A stretch of 64,000 nt of DNA from Sphingomonas sp. UV9 (GCF_004101245.1 NZ_SCIN01000001.1:696784-760783); one strand, 5' to 3'; shown: positions 37,100 through 46,414, counted from the first letter of the stretch. Notes: a model not told the origin generated them from the sequence alone. Numbers and translations are program-made.

Positions 37100-38770
37100 T
37101 CAGCGCTCGCCGAAGAGCTCGCGTTGCGATTTTTCGAGTTCTTCGGCGTAGCGGCGTCGTACGAAGGATTCTGACAAGATGCCGAGCACGGTGCGGCTTT
37201 CGTCGAGGACCGCGAGTTCGTCGGCGCCGGACGCGTCGAAGCGGCGCATGACCTCCGCAATGTCCATCGTCGGCGTCAGCGCGGCGTCGGTGTTGACGCC
37301 AAGCGCACCGACCGGCGACGCGGGATCGAGCCCCTCGGCATAGGCGGTCGGGGTCTGGACGATTCCCGCATAGCGATGCTCGGCGTCGACCAGCACGGTG
37401 CGGCTGGTCGCCCCGAGCGGCACCCGCCGGCGGAACGCCGCGATCGTGGTCGCGGCGGGCATCGCCTTGGTCTCGCGGCGCATCATCCGCCCGGCGGTCA
37501 GCGTCCGCACCCAGCCGACGTCGCGCGCGCTCTTGATCGTCTCGCCGCGCAGATGGAGCCGCCAGGTCGAGAAGCTGTAGCCGAACGTCTCGCGGACGAT
37601 CGTCGACGACACGAGCGCCGCCGCCAGCACCGCGCCGGTCAGCGCGAAGTCGTGGGTCGCCTCCAGCACCAGCATCGCCATCGTCATCGGCCCACCGACC
37701 ACCGCGACCGCGAGCGCCGCCATGCCGACCAGCGCGGCGTTGCGCGGATCGAGCACCTCCTGCCCGACCACCGCGGCGAGGCTGCCGGCGAACAGATGCC
37801 CGACCAGCGTGCCGAGGAACAACGACGCGAAGAACAGCCCGCCGCGAAACCCGAACCCGAGCGACACGATCGATGCCGCGCATTTGGCGAGGAAGATGGT
37901 CGCGATGAACGCCAGCGGTGCACCGAGCGCTAGATCGGCGTGGAGCGCGCCATGCCCCGCGGACAGAACCTGCGGCGAGATAAGGGCGACCGGGATCAGG
38001 AACAGCCCGCCGATCGCCGGACGCAGCCAGTCGGGCATTCTGGCGCGGCGCGTCCCCCTCTCGACCAGCGCGACCGCATGCATCAACGCGATCCCGATCC
38101 CCGCACACAGCGCTCCAAGAGCGGCATAGAGCAGGTAATGATGCGTCCCGGTCGGCATCGTCGAGACCGAGTCGATCACATAGGGCTGGATCCCGAGAAG
38201 ATGCGCGACCAGCGTGCCGGCCAGCGCGGCGGCGACCACCGGCGCGAGCGCGGTCGGCGTATAGGCGCCGATGACGATCTCGAACGCATAGAACGCCCCG
38301 GCGAGCGGCGCACCGAAGGCCGCGGCGATCGCCGCACCGGTGCCGGCGCCGACGAGGTTGCGCAGATCGGCGCGGCGCAGGTTGAACGCCGCCCCCGTCA
38401 CCGACCCGATCGCGCCGCCGAGCTGCGCATAGGCCGCCTCCAGTCCCACGGATGCGCCGAAGCCGTTGGACAGGATCGTCTGCCCGGAGATCACCAGACT
38501 GTCGGGCACCGACATGCGGCCGCCGTGCAGCGCATTCGCCTCGACCGCATCGACCATCCGCCGTTTGCGCGCGCGCGTGGCCCAGGTGAAGATGGCGAGA
38601 ACGATTCCGCCGATCGGCAGCACCACCAGCGACGCGAGCGGGAGCGAGGGCAACGCACTGAGCCGCGCGGCGGACGACAGGCCGAACAGGATATGCTGCA
38701 TCGTCCGTGCAGCCGCACCCTGCAGCACGCTGAGCAACCCTGCCCCCGCTCCGACGAGAGTCGCCAGCAC
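37100..38770 (-). CDS. CLC-type chloride channel/antiporter with CBS pair
   Basis: A 556-residue frame from GTG 38770. CLC core: ILSNGFGASVGLEAAYAQLGG (the G-x-E-G-P equivalent with the gating Glu), AGTGAAIAAAFGAPLAGAFYAFE, GFGFRGGLFFASLFLGTL and ALVGMAALAVAVVGGPMTMAMLVLE. Two CBS domains occupy about residues 425-550. Odd point: the frame stays open above the GTG and encodes PLSALKWFRRRVRTSEAAFIV, which looks like the proper helix A and start of helix B, but only non-standard starts (CTG, ATT) are available before a TAG at about 38866. Either a rare start is used or the 5' end has been altered. Converges on the PAS-LuxR gene. Confidence 0.85.
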   Translation of the reverse strand: MLATLVGAGAGLLSVLQGAAARTMQHILFGLSSAARLSALPSLPLASLVVLPIGGIVLAIFTWATRARKRRMVDAVEANALHGGRMSVPDSLVISGQTILSNGFGASVGLEAAYAQLGGAIGSVTGAAFNLRRADLRNLVGAGTGAAIAAAFGAPLAGAFYAFEIVIGAYTPTALAPVVAAALAGTLVAHLLGIQPYVIDSVSTMPTGTHHYLLYAALGALCAGIGIALMHAVALVERGTRRARMPDWLRPAIGGLFLIPVALISPQVLSAGHGALHADLALGAPLAFIATIFLAKCAASIVSLGFGFRGGLFFASLFLGTLVGHLFAGSLAAVVGQEVLDPRNAALVGMAALAVAVVGGPMTMAMLVLEATHDFALTGAVLAAALVSSTIVRETFGYSFSTWRLHLRGETIKSARDVGWVRTLTAGRMMRRETKAMPAATTIAAFRRRVPLGATSRTVLVDAEHRYAGIVQTPTAYAEGLDPASPVGALGVNTDAALTPTMDIAEVMRRFDASGADELAVLDESRTVLGILSESFVRRRYAEELEKSQRELFGER

Positions 38771-39274
38771 GATGAACGCGGCTTCACTCGTCCGGACTCG
38801 CCGGCGAAACCATTTGAGGGCGGACAGAGGTTGCAGGATCAGGCACCCAATCGCGACGGTCGATATCTGCCTCTACGTCGTGGCGCGCGTTTTGCCACCG
38901 CGCTTTTGTCGAGACCCGGCCCGTCTCGTACGCCAAGCGTCGCCGCGCCGTACGCCTCGTCATGCAGTATCGGCAGCCAATTGCATGCGCCGCCGAGCGT
39001 ACCGGATTCGGGCGACGAAACAGTGCATTTTCCGACCCAAGGGCCTGCATGGATGATATCGGTATCATCCTTGCGTCAATTTTGCAGGTACGGGTTTGCG
39101 ATCGGGCAGCATGCCGCCCTTCGCGTGTTGGTCGCGCGGATACCGCGTTCTATGCGCCAGTTGATTTATCAGATCAATCGCGCTTAATGCCTTTTTGTAG
39201 ACGGCGATCCCGCAAACGGACAGGTCGCGGCGCGATATAATGCGGGGGGCTTGACGAGCCCGCTGGCTCGCATA
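38771..39274. other. 504-bp interval without a convincing gene; two dyads
   Basis: The first 95 bases hold the open 5' extension of the CLC frame. Beyond that I see no protein I would defend; a 92-codon plus-strand frame at 38962 is Arg-rich and has no ribosome site. Two dyads stand out: GGATGATA-TCGG-TATCATCC at 39051-39070 and TTGAT-7-ATCAA at 39161-39177. The end of the interval holds the xyl control region. Confidence 0.6.
39051..39070. promoter_or_regulatory. perfect dyad GGATGATA-4-TATCATCC
   Basis: Symmetric 20-bp site in a stretch otherwise free of genes. The form is that of an operator for a dimeric regulator. No second copy is in the window. Confidence 0.4.
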
Positions 39275-39288
39275 GGGTAACGCTAACA
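39275..39288 (+). promoter_or_regulatory. putative XylR operator upstream of xylX
   Basis: GGGTAACGCTAACA, 18 bp before the GTG at 39306. It shares TANCGCT(A/C)(A/C)C with sites at 46401 and 47634. LacI-family operators have this central CG dyad, and Caulobacter xylose genes carry a comparable box. TTGACG at 39251 may be the -35. Confidence 0.55.
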
Positions 39289-39305
39289 ATATGGAGAGGG
39301 ATATC

Positions 39306-40472
39306 GTGGAGATCGCATTCGCATCGGCGTGGGCGTTGCCTGCTGACTGGGACCAAGCCGTTTTGCTGGGCCGGATCGACAGCGGCGAAGGCCCAACCCC
39401 GGTGATCGTTCGGGGCGGTCGCGTCTACGATATGTCCTATGTCGCACCGACGGTCGCCGATCTGGTCGCGTCGGGCAATTTCGATACGAGCGCCGGCACC
39501 GATCTGGGCCAACTCGACGATCTGAACCTCTCACCCGACCCTGACGCCAAGATTCGCCTGCTGAGCCCGATCGACCTTCAGTGCGTCAAGGCGTCGGGCG
39601 TGACCTTCGCCGTGTCGGCGCTGGAACGCGTGATCGAGGAGCGCGCGCGCGGCGACGCGTCCGCCGCCGTCGCGGTCCGCGCTCGCCTGGAGGAGCGCGT
39701 TGGCGGCAGCATCCGTTCGGTCGTCCCCGGCTCGCCCGAAGCCGACGCCCTGAAGGCCGCGTTGATCGAAGACGGCATGTGGTCGCAATATCTCGAAGTC
39801 GCGATCGGCCCGGATGCGGAGATCTTCACCAAGAGCCCGACGCTGTCGACGATCGGCTGGGGTGGCGAGATCGGCATCCGATCCGATTCCACCTGGAACA
39901 ACCCCGAGCCCGAAGTCGTGCTGGTCGTCGATCGCACCGGCAAGACCGTCGGCGCGGCACTCGGCAACGACGTCAACCTGCGCGATTTCGAGGGGCGTTC
40001 GGCGCTCCTGCTCGGCAAGGCGAAGGACAATAACGCGTCCTGCTCGATCGGCCCCTTCATCCGGCTGTTCGACGATAGTTTCGGCATGGACGACGTCCGC
40101 GCCGCGCAGATCGCGCTGACGATCGAGGGCGCCGATGGCTACCGCCTAGAGGGCAGCAGTTCGATGGACCAGATCAGCCGCGATCCCGAGGAACTCGTCC
40201 GCCAGGCGATGAGCGAGCATCAATATCCCGACGGTTTCGTGCTGTTCCTCGGCACGCTGTTCGCGCCGACGCAGGACCGCGACGAGCCTGGCCGCGGTTT
40301 CACGCACGCCGTCGGCGACGTCGTCACGATTTCGAACGCGAAGCTCGGCGCGCTGGTCAATCCGGTGACGACGTCGAAGGACGCCGCACCGTGGAATTAC
40401 GGGATCGGTGATCTCATGCGCAATCTTGCGGGTCGTGGCCTGCTCGCGCACACCAAGAAACAGGGAGCGTAA
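39306..40472 (+). CDS. xylX: 2-keto-3-deoxy-xylonate dehydratase, FAH family
   Basis: A 388-residue fumarylacetoacetate-hydrolase-fold enzyme. GTG 39306 is placed six bases after GGAGAGGG; an ATG at 39291 overlaps that ribosome site and is less likely. Features: KASGVTFAVSALERVIEERA, IGWGGEIGIRSDSTWNNPEPEVVLVV (metal-binding acidic pair), GNDVNLRDFEGRSALLLGKAKDNNASCSIGPF and FLGTLFAPTQDRDEPGRGFTH. This is the XylX-type dehydratase that turns 2-keto-3-deoxypentonate into alpha-ketoglutarate semialdehyde. First gene of the xylX-xylB-xylC-xylE-epimerase operon. Confidence 0.88.
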   Translation: MEIAFASAWALPADWDQAVLLGRIDSGEGPTPVIVRGGRVYDMSYVAPTVADLVASGNFDTSAGTDLGQLDDLNLSPDPDAKIRLLSPIDLQCVKASGVTFAVSALERVIEERARGDASAAVAVRARLEERVGGSIRSVVPGSPEADALKAALIEDGMWSQYLEVAIGPDAEIFTKSPTLSTIGWGGEIGIRSDSTWNNPEPEVVLVVDRTGKTVGAALGNDVNLRDFEGRSALLLGKAKDNNASCSIGPFIRLFDDSFGMDDVRAAQIALTIEGADGYRLEGSSSMDQISRDPEELVRQAMSEHQYPDGFVLFLGTLFAPTQDRDEPGRGFTHAVGDVVTISNAKLGALVNPVTTSKDAAPWNYGIGDLMRNLAGRGLLAHTKKQGA

Positions 40473-40476
40473 CCAC

Positions 40477-41262
40477 GTGCTGCAGAAGACCCAAGCCGCC
40501 GACCAGACGGCGATCTACCCCAGCCTCAAAGGCAAACGCGTCCTGATCACGGGCGGCGCGTCGGGGATCGGCGCCGGCCTGGTCGAGGCGTTCGCGCGGC
40601 AGGGCGCGCACGTCGCGTTCGTCGACATGGCCGAGGACGCAGCGAACACGCTGATCGAGACGCTGACGCCCGACGTCGCGACCGCACCGATCTTCCTGCC
40701 GCTCGACCTGCGCGATATCGATGCCCTCAAGTCCACGGTCGCTCGAATCGAAGACCGGCTCGGCGGGATCGATATCTTGATCAACAACGCCGCCAACGAC
40801 GACCGCCATACGATCGAAGAGATCACGCCCGACTATTGGGACGAGCGGATGGCGACCAACCTGCGCCATTTGTTCTTTACAGGTCAGGCCGTGGTGCCGT
40901 CGATGAAGCGCGCCGGCGGCGGCGTGATCCTCAATTTCGGCTCGATCTCGTGGCATCTCGCGCTGCCCGAACTGCTGATCTACCAGACCGCAAAGGCCGG
41001 CATCGAGGGCATGACGCGCGCGATGGCGCGTGATCTGGGCGGCGACGGCATCCGCGTGAACACGATCGTCCCCGGCAACGTCGAGACGCCGCGCCAGCTG
41101 AAATGGTACACGCCCGAGGGCGAGGCCGAGATCATCGCCGCGCAGTGCCTGAAGACCCGTGTCCAGCCCGCCGACGTCGCGGCGCTGGTATTGTTCCTCG
41201 CGTCGGACGATGCGCGGATGTGCACCGGCCATGATTATTTCGTCGATGCAGGCTGGCGCTAG
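40477..41262 (+). CDS. xylB: D-xylose 1-dehydrogenase, SDR family
   Basis: A 261-residue short-chain dehydrogenase. GTG 40477 follows CAGGGAGCG and the xylX stop by four bases. GKRVLITGGASGIGAGLVEAFA is the NAD loop, DILINNAANDDRHTIEEITPDYW holds the NNA(A) motif, the catalytic Ser is in LNFGSISWH and Tyr-Lys in LIYQTAKAGIEG. The C-terminus ARMCTGHDYFVDAGWR is the form seen in Caulobacter XylB. Oxidises xylose with NAD+ to xylonolactone. The start could extend to 40408 in frame, but that lies inside xylX. Confidence 0.9.
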   Translation: MLQKTQAADQTAIYPSLKGKRVLITGGASGIGAGLVEAFARQGAHVAFVDMAEDAANTLIETLTPDVATAPIFLPLDLRDIDALKSTVARIEDRLGGIDILINNAANDDRHTIEEITPDYWDERMATNLRHLFFTGQAVVPSMKRAGGGVILNFGSISWHLALPELLIYQTAKAGIEGMTRAMARDLGGDGIRVNTIVPGNVETPRQLKWYTPEGEAEIIAAQCLKTRVQPADVAALVLFLASDDARMCTGHDYFVDAGWR

Positions 41263-41263
41263 G

Positions 41264-42142
41264 ATGCCCTGCGAAAATCAGGCCGAAAGCATCTGCGAGG
41301 TCGGCGCGACGCTTGGGGAAGGTCCGATCTGGATCGAGCGCGACGCCGCCTTGTGGTTCGTCGATATCAAGGCGCCGTGCGTGTACCGCTTCGATCCCGA
41401 GACCGGCACGCTCGATCGCTGGGACGCGCCCGACCAGACCGGCTGGGTGATTCCCGCCGACGATGGCGGTTTCCTGGCGGGCGTGCGTGGCGGCCTGCAC
41501 CGGTTCGATCCGGCGACCGGCGCGTTCGAGCATCTCGCCGCCGTCCACCCCGAGACTCCCGGCAATCGCCTGAACGACGCCGCGCGCGATGCCGCGGGCC
41601 GCGTCTGGTTCGGGACGATGGATAACGCCGAATTCGACGAGACCGGTCACGTCTATCACTGGCACCAGGGCGCGCTGACCAAGACCGACATCCCGCCGGT
41701 CGCGATCACGAACGGCCCGGCGATCGCGCCCGATGGCCGCACGCTCTACGCGGTCGACACACTCGGCAAACGGATCGATGCGTATCCAGTCCACGCCGAC
41801 GGCACGCTCGGTATGCCGCGCGTCTTCCTGACGGTCGGCGCCGGTGACGGCCATCCCGACGGCGCGATCTGCGACTCCGAGGGCGGCGTCTGGGTCGGGT
41901 TCTTCGGCGGCTGGGCGGCGCGCCGCTACGCACCCGACGGCAGCCTGACCGATATCGTCCGCTTTCCTGTCGCGAACATCACCAAGATCGCGCTCGGCGG
42001 CCCCGATGGCCGCACCGCCTATGCGACGACCGCGGCCAAGGGCCTCGACGACGCCGCCCGTGCCGCTCAACCGCTCGCCGGCAATCTGTTCACCTTCCGC
42101 GTCGCCATTCCCGGCGTGCCCGTCGAACCCGTCACCCTATAA
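41264..42142 (+). CDS. xylC: xylonolactonase, SMP-30 family
   Basis: A 292-residue six-bladed propeller of the SMP-30/gluconolactonase family. ATG 41264 is two bases after the xylB stop. Metal ligands expected in GATLGEGPIWIERD (Glu), PGNRLNDAARDAAGRVWFGTM (Asn) and AIAPDGRTLYAVDT (Asp) are present. It opens xylonolactone to xylonate, second step of the pathway. Position between xylB and the transporter gene supports the assignment; related enzymes act on arabinonolactone as well. Confidence 0.9.
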   Translation: MPCENQAESICEVGATLGEGPIWIERDAALWFVDIKAPCVYRFDPETGTLDRWDAPDQTGWVIPADDGGFLAGVRGGLHRFDPATGAFEHLAAVHPETPGNRLNDAARDAAGRVWFGTMDNAEFDETGHVYHWHQGALTKTDIPPVAITNGPAIAPDGRTLYAVDTLGKRIDAYPVHADGTLGMPRVFLTVGAGDGHPDGAICDSEGGVWVGFFGGWAARRYAPDGSLTDIVRFPVANITKIALGGPDGRTAYATTAAKGLDDAARAAQPLAGNLFTFRVAIPGVPVEPVTL

Positions 42143-42187
42143 ATTGCCAACGATGCCGCCAGAGCATCGTCCCGGAGAGGAAAACAA

Positions 42188-43603
42188 ATGACCATTGCGG
42201 CAGATTCCGGCCAACATGTGAACCGAGCGCTCATCGCGATGATCGTCATCGTCGCGACGATCGGCGGGTTCATGTTCGGATACGATTCGGGCGTCATCAA
42301 CGGCACGCAGGCGGGGCTCGAAAGCACGTTCGCGCTGTCGTCGCTCGGCACCGGCTTCACCGTCGGCGCGATCCTGATCGGCTCTTCGGTCGGCGCATTC
42401 ATGGCCGGCAGGCTCGCCGACAATCTAGGCCGCCGCAACGTGATGATGATCGCCGCGGTGCTGTTCATCGTCAGCGCGCTTGGCGCGGGTGCGGCAACCT
42501 CGGCGACGATGTTCGTGATCGCGCGCATCATCGGCGGGCTCGGCATCGGTGCCGCCAGCGTGCTCGCGCCGGTCTACATTTCCGAAGTCGTGCCCGCGAA
42601 CGTCCGTGGTCGGCTGTCGAGCGTGCAGCAGATCATGATCATCACCGGCCTGACCGGTGCGTTCGTCGCCAACTGGTATCTCGCGCGCATCGCCGGCTCG
42701 TCGACCGCCTTGTTCTGGCTCGACTATCCGGCGTGGCGCTGGATGTTCTGGATGCAGGTCATCCCCGCCGCGATCTATCTGGTGACGCTGTTCCTGATCC
42801 CCGAAAGCCCGCGCTTCCTGGTGCTCAAGGGGCGTTACGACGAAGCCGAAACCGTCCTCACCCGCCTGTTCGGAGCCACCGAAGCCAAGCGGAAAGTCGC
42901 CGAGATCCGCGGTTCGCTGTCGGCCGACGCGCATCGTCCGAAGCTGTCCGACCTGATCGACAAGGCCAGCGGCAAGATCCGCCCGATCGTCTGGACCGGC
43001 ATCGGCCTCGCGATCTTCCAGCAGTTCGTCGGCATCAACATCGTGTTCTATTACGGCTCGGTGCTGTGGCAGTCGGTCGGCTTCAGCGAGAGCGATGCGT
43101 TGCTCATCAACATCCTGTCGGGCTCGCTGTCGATCATCGCCTGCCTGCTCACCGTCGCGCTGGTCGACAAGGTTGGGCGCAAGCCGCTGCTGCTGATCGG
43201 GTCGGCCGGCATGACCGTCACGCTCGCGATCGTCGGCATCTGCTTCGCCAGCGGCGCGATCGTCGAGGGTTCGCTGCGGCTGTCCGACCAGAACGGCCTG
43301 ATCGCGCTGATCGCCGCCAATGCGTACGTCGTGTTCTTCAACCTGAGCTGGGGCCCGATCATGTGGGTGATGCTCGGCGAGATGTTCCCGACGCAGATCC
43401 GCGGGTCGGGGCTTGCGGTGGCGGGCTTCGCGCAGTGGTTCGCCAACTTCGCGATCTCGGTCAGCTTCCCGTCGATGGCGATTTCGCTCGGCCTGTCGCT
43501 GACCTACGGCTTCTACGCGCTGTCGGCGTTCGTCTCGTTCTTCTTCGTGTGGAAGATGGTCTCCGAGACGCGCGGTCGCGAACTCGAGGACATGGAGGGC
43601 TGA
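42188..43603 (+). CDS. xylE: sugar:H+ symporter, XylE-like MFS
   Basis: A 471-residue sugar porter with twelve membrane segments. FMFGYDSGVINGTQ at the first helix, GRLADNLGRRNVMM loop, PVYISEVVPANVRGRLSSVQQ, ESPRFLVLKGRYDEAE (PESPR motif), GIGLAIFQQFVGINIVFYYGSVLWQ and ALVDKVGRKPLLLIGSAG match the XylE/GLUT family. ATG 42188 is preceded by GGAGAGGAAAACAA. Imports xylose (or arabinose) with protons. Followed by the epimerase gene with one-base overlap. Confidence 0.92.
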   Translation: MTIAADSGQHVNRALIAMIVIVATIGGFMFGYDSGVINGTQAGLESTFALSSLGTGFTVGAILIGSSVGAFMAGRLADNLGRRNVMMIAAVLFIVSALGAGAATSATMFVIARIIGGLGIGAASVLAPVYISEVVPANVRGRLSSVQQIMIITGLTGAFVANWYLARIAGSSTALFWLDYPAWRWMFWMQVIPAAIYLVTLFLIPESPRFLVLKGRYDEAETVLTRLFGATEAKRKVAEIRGSLSADAHRPKLSDLIDKASGKIRPIVWTGIGLAIFQQFVGINIVFYYGSVLWQSVGFSESDALLINILSGSLSIIACLLTVALVDKVGRKPLLLIGSAGMTVTLAIVGICFASGAIVEGSLRLSDQNGLIALIAANAYVVFFNLSWGPIMWVMLGEMFPTQIRGSGLAVAGFAQWFANFAISVSFPSMAISLGLSLTYGFYALSAFVSFFFVWKMVSETRGRELEDMEG

Positions 43604-44445
43604 TGCTGCATCTGGAAGCCGGGGACTGGCGGCTCGCGCTCCAGCCGGACCTGGGCGGGACGATCGCCGCCCTCACCTATCAGGGCCGCGATGTGTTGCG
43701 CCCGACGCCGGTGGGCGCGACCAACCCGCTGGAGACCGCGTGCTTCCCGCTGGTGCCGTATGCCAACCGCATCGCTGGCGGTCGGTTCGTGTTTGCGGGG
43801 GAGTCGTATGTGCTCCCGCGCAACATGGAGGGGCAGGATCATCCGCTCCACGGCGTCGGCTGGCTGCGCGGCTGGGCGGTGGAGGCGTCGGAGGCGGGCT
43901 CGGCGGTGCTGGTCCATACGCACGAGGCGGATGCGAACTGGCCTTGGTCCTACCGCGCCGAGCAGCATGTTACGATGGACGAGTCCGGGCTGCGCGTGTC
44001 GCTTTCAGTGCGGAACGACAGCGACCGGGCGATGCCGGCGGGGCTTGGGTTCCATCCGTATTTTCCCGCTGGCGAGGATACGCGGCTGCGCTTCGACGCG
44101 GGATCCGTGTGGCTGGCCGACGACGCGATGCTACCGACCGAGCGGACCGGGGCGACGCACTTCGCGGATTGGTCGGAGGGCGATACGGTCGTGCGGTCGT
44201 CGCTGATCGACAACGCCTATGAAGGCTGGAGCAAAGTCGCGACGATCGCGACGCGCGACGACACGATTGTGCTGACCGGCGAGGGCACGCCCTATCTCCA
44301 CGTCTTCACGCCGCCGGGCCTCGGCTTCGTCTGCGCCGAACCGGTGAGCGACATGCCGAACGCACTGAACCTGGCGGACCCGACGATCCTGGCGCATGGC
44401 GAGACGCGGACGATCGCGATGTCGGTGACGATCGTTCGGCCTTAG
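43603..44445 (+). CDS. aldose 1-epimerase family protein
   Basis: A 280-residue galactose-mutarotase-like protein. ATG 43603 overlaps the xylE stop (TGATG). ACFPLVPYANRIAGGRFVFAGESY gives the conserved N-R, HPLHGVGWLRGW the first catalytic-type His, GLGFHPYFPAGEDTRLRF the second His and YLHVFTPPGLGFVCAEPVSDMPNA the catalytic Glu. It should interconvert anomers of the pentose so that the dehydrogenase, which takes one anomer, is fed. Last gene of the rightward operon. Confidence 0.88.
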   Translation: MLHLEAGDWRLALQPDLGGTIAALTYQGRDVLRPTPVGATNPLETACFPLVPYANRIAGGRFVFAGESYVLPRNMEGQDHPLHGVGWLRGWAVEASEAGSAVLVHTHEADANWPWSYRAEQHVTMDESGLRVSLSVRNDSDRAMPAGLGFHPYFPAGEDTRLRFDAGSVWLADDAMLPTERTGATHFADWSEGDTVVRSSLIDNAYEGWSKVATIATRDDTIVLTGEGTPYLHVFTPPGLGFVCAEPVSDMPNALNLADPTILAHGETRTIAMSVTIVRP

Positions 44446-44523
44446 TCCGCACCGTCTCCACCTAAACCGTCACACGAACGAAATCAGGACAGAGTAGCTG
44501 GGCACGGCGCGTGTGGCTCTGGA

Positions 44524-44553
44524 TCCTGGGTCGAGTCCAGGATGACGGAGGAG
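44524..44553. repeat. short intergenic palindrome, family D
   Basis: TCCTGGGTCGAGTCCAGGATGACGG lies 79 bp after the epimerase stop in the convergent gap with xylD. TCCTGG and CCAGGA pair over a short loop. The GATGACGG end is like that of family C. It may act as a terminator. Confidence 0.5.
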
Positions 44554-44588
44554 AGGACGTCGCACATTGCGCGCGCCCCCTCCAAACC

Positions 44589-46367
44589 TCAGTGGTTATG
44601 CCGGGGGGTTTTCGCTGAAATTCCGCGATACTTTACCGCGAAGTCGAGGACGCCGCCTTCGGCCAGCTGTCCGGTCTTCTCGCGGTAGAGTTCCTCCCAC
44701 GGCGTGTTGCTCTGCGGTACGGGCGGGAGCCCCTCGCCCCGCCGCCGCGCGATCTCTTCGTCGGACACCAGCGCGTCGCAGGTGCCCGCGATCAGGTCGA
44801 TCCGCACCACGTCACCCGTGCGGATCCACGACAGGCCGCCGCCGACCGCACTCTCCGGCGACACGTTCAGGATCGACGGACTGTCCGACGTCCCCGACTG
44901 CCGCCCGTCACCGAGCGTCGGCAGCGCGAGCACGCCGCGCTGGATCAGCGCGTCGGGTGGCTGCATGTTGACGACTTCCGCCGAGCCCGGCCAGCCGATC
45001 GGCCCCGCCCCGCGGATGACGAGGATACAGCCCTCGTCGATCTCCAGCGCGGGATCGTTGATCCGGTGGTGGTAATCGTCCGAGCCCTCGAACACGATCG
45101 CCCGCGCCTCGAACCGGTCCTCGGCGCCCGGCGTCGACAGATAGCGTTCGCGGAACGCCGGCGAGATCACCGACGTCTTCATGATCCCGAAATCGAACAG
45201 GTTGCCCTTGAGCACCAGGAACCCGGCGCGCTCCATCATCGGCGCGTCGAACGGCTTGATCATCTCGCGGTCGCGCGTCTCGCGGCCGGCGATGTTCTCG
45301 CCGATCGACCGCCCCGTTACCGTCTGGCAGCTGGTGTCGAGCTTCCCGCCCGCGATCAGTTCGTGGAGCACGGCCGGCACGCCGCCTGCCCGGTGGAAGC
45401 GTTCGCCGAGATACTTGCCCGCCGGCTGCATGTTGACCAGCAGCGGCAGATCGTAACCGTGATCCGACCAGTCCTCCGGGTAGAGCGTCACGCCGGCATG
45501 TTGCGCCATCGCCATGATATGCGGTTGCGCGTTGCTCGACCCGCCGATCGCACTGACCACGCGGATCGCGTTCAGGAAACTCTCGCGCGTCAGGATCTTG
45601 GACGGGCGAAGATCCTCATACGCCATCTCGACGATCCGCCGGCCGGTCTCGTACGCCATCTGCCCGCGCTCGCGGTACGGCGCCGGGATCGCCGCGCAGC
45701 CGGTCAGCGAAAGCCCCAAGGCCTCGGCAACCGCGTTCATCGTCGAGGCCGTCCCCATCGTGTTGCAATGCCCGGCCGACGGCGCGCTGTCGGTGGCGCG
45801 GTTGAGGAATTCCTCCTCGTCGATCTCGCCCGCCGCCAGCTTCCGCCGGCTGCGCCAGATCACGGTGCCCGAGCCGACCAGCTCACCATCATGCCAGCCG
45901 TCGAGCATGGGCCCGCCCGACAGCACGATCGCCGGGATGTCGACGGTCGACGCCGCCATGATCCCCGACGGCGTGGTCTTGTCGCACCCGGTAGTCAGCA
46001 CGACCGCGTCGATCGGATAGCCGTACAGCGTCTCGACCAGCCCAAGATACGCGAGATTGCGATCGAGCGCGGCGGTCGGCCGGCGGCAATTCTCGAAAAT
46101 CGGATGGACCGGAAACTCCATCGCGATGCCGCCGGCGTCACGGATGCCGTCGCGGGTCCGCTTGGCGAGTTCGAGATGGATGCGGTTGCACGGCGACAGG
46201 TCGCTGCCCGACTGGGCGATGCCGATGATCGGCCGCCCCGAACGCAGCTCCGCCGGGGTCAGCCCGTAATTCATGAAGCGTTCGAGGTAGAGCGCGGTCA
46301 TGTCCGAGCGGGCGGGATCGGCGAACCAGTCGCGCGATCGGAACGGCTTCACCGGTACACGGTCCAC
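44589..46367 (-). CDS. xylD: xylonate dehydratase, IlvD/Edd family
   Basis: A 592-residue iron-sulfur dehydratase. The start is GTG 46367, seven bases after AGGAGAG; the frame above it is not family-like. KPFRSRDWFADPARSDMTALYLERFMNYG is the N-terminus typical of the sugar-acid branch. Cluster cysteines lie in VVLTTGCDKTTPSG and SAPSAGHCNTMGTASTMN, with a further one near NRIHLELAKR. LPTLGDGRQSGTSDSPSILNVSPE is the C-terminal substrate loop. Converts xylonate to 2-keto-3-deoxyxylonate. It faces the rightward xyl operon and lies 64 bp downstream of xylR with a matching operator between. Confidence 0.92.
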   Translation of the reverse strand: MDRVPVKPFRSRDWFADPARSDMTALYLERFMNYGLTPAELRSGRPIIGIAQSGSDLSPCNRIHLELAKRTRDGIRDAGGIAMEFPVHPIFENCRRPTAALDRNLAYLGLVETLYGYPIDAVVLTTGCDKTTPSGIMAASTVDIPAIVLSGGPMLDGWHDGELVGSGTVIWRSRRKLAAGEIDEEEFLNRATDSAPSAGHCNTMGTASTMNAVAEALGLSLTGCAAIPAPYRERGQMAYETGRRIVEMAYEDLRPSKILTRESFLNAIRVVSAIGGSSNAQPHIMAMAQHAGVTLYPEDWSDHGYDLPLLVNMQPAGKYLGERFHRAGGVPAVLHELIAGGKLDTSCQTVTGRSIGENIAGRETRDREMIKPFDAPMMERAGFLVLKGNLFDFGIMKTSVISPAFRERYLSTPGAEDRFEARAIVFEGSDDYHHRINDPALEIDEGCILVIRGAGPIGWPGSAEVVNMQPPDALIQRGVLALPTLGDGRQSGTSDSPSILNVSPESAVGGGLSWIRTGDVVRIDLIAGTCDALVSDEEIARRRGEGLPPVPQSNTPWEELYREKTGQLAEGGVLDFAVKYRGISAKTPRHNH

Positions 46368-46400
46368 TGCAAACTCTCCTGAACGCGACGATTTATCTTG

Positions 46401-46414
46401 TGGGAGCGCTACCT
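46401..46414 (-). promoter_or_regulatory. putative XylR operator between xylR and xylD
   Basis: Minus strand AGGTAGCGCTCCCA, 34 bp before the xylD GTG. The central dyad GGTAGCGCTCCC is the best of the three sites and close to GGTAGCGCTACC. Confidence 0.55.

Noticed and set aside
39161..39177. TTGAT-7-ATCAA as an Fnr/FixK box
   Set aside because: The spacer is 7 rather than the required 4 bp, so I keep it only as a dyad.
38962..39240. A 92-codon plus-strand frame before xylX
   Set aside because: Arg- and Cys-rich, no ribosome site, no domain, overlaps both dyads and the xyl control region.
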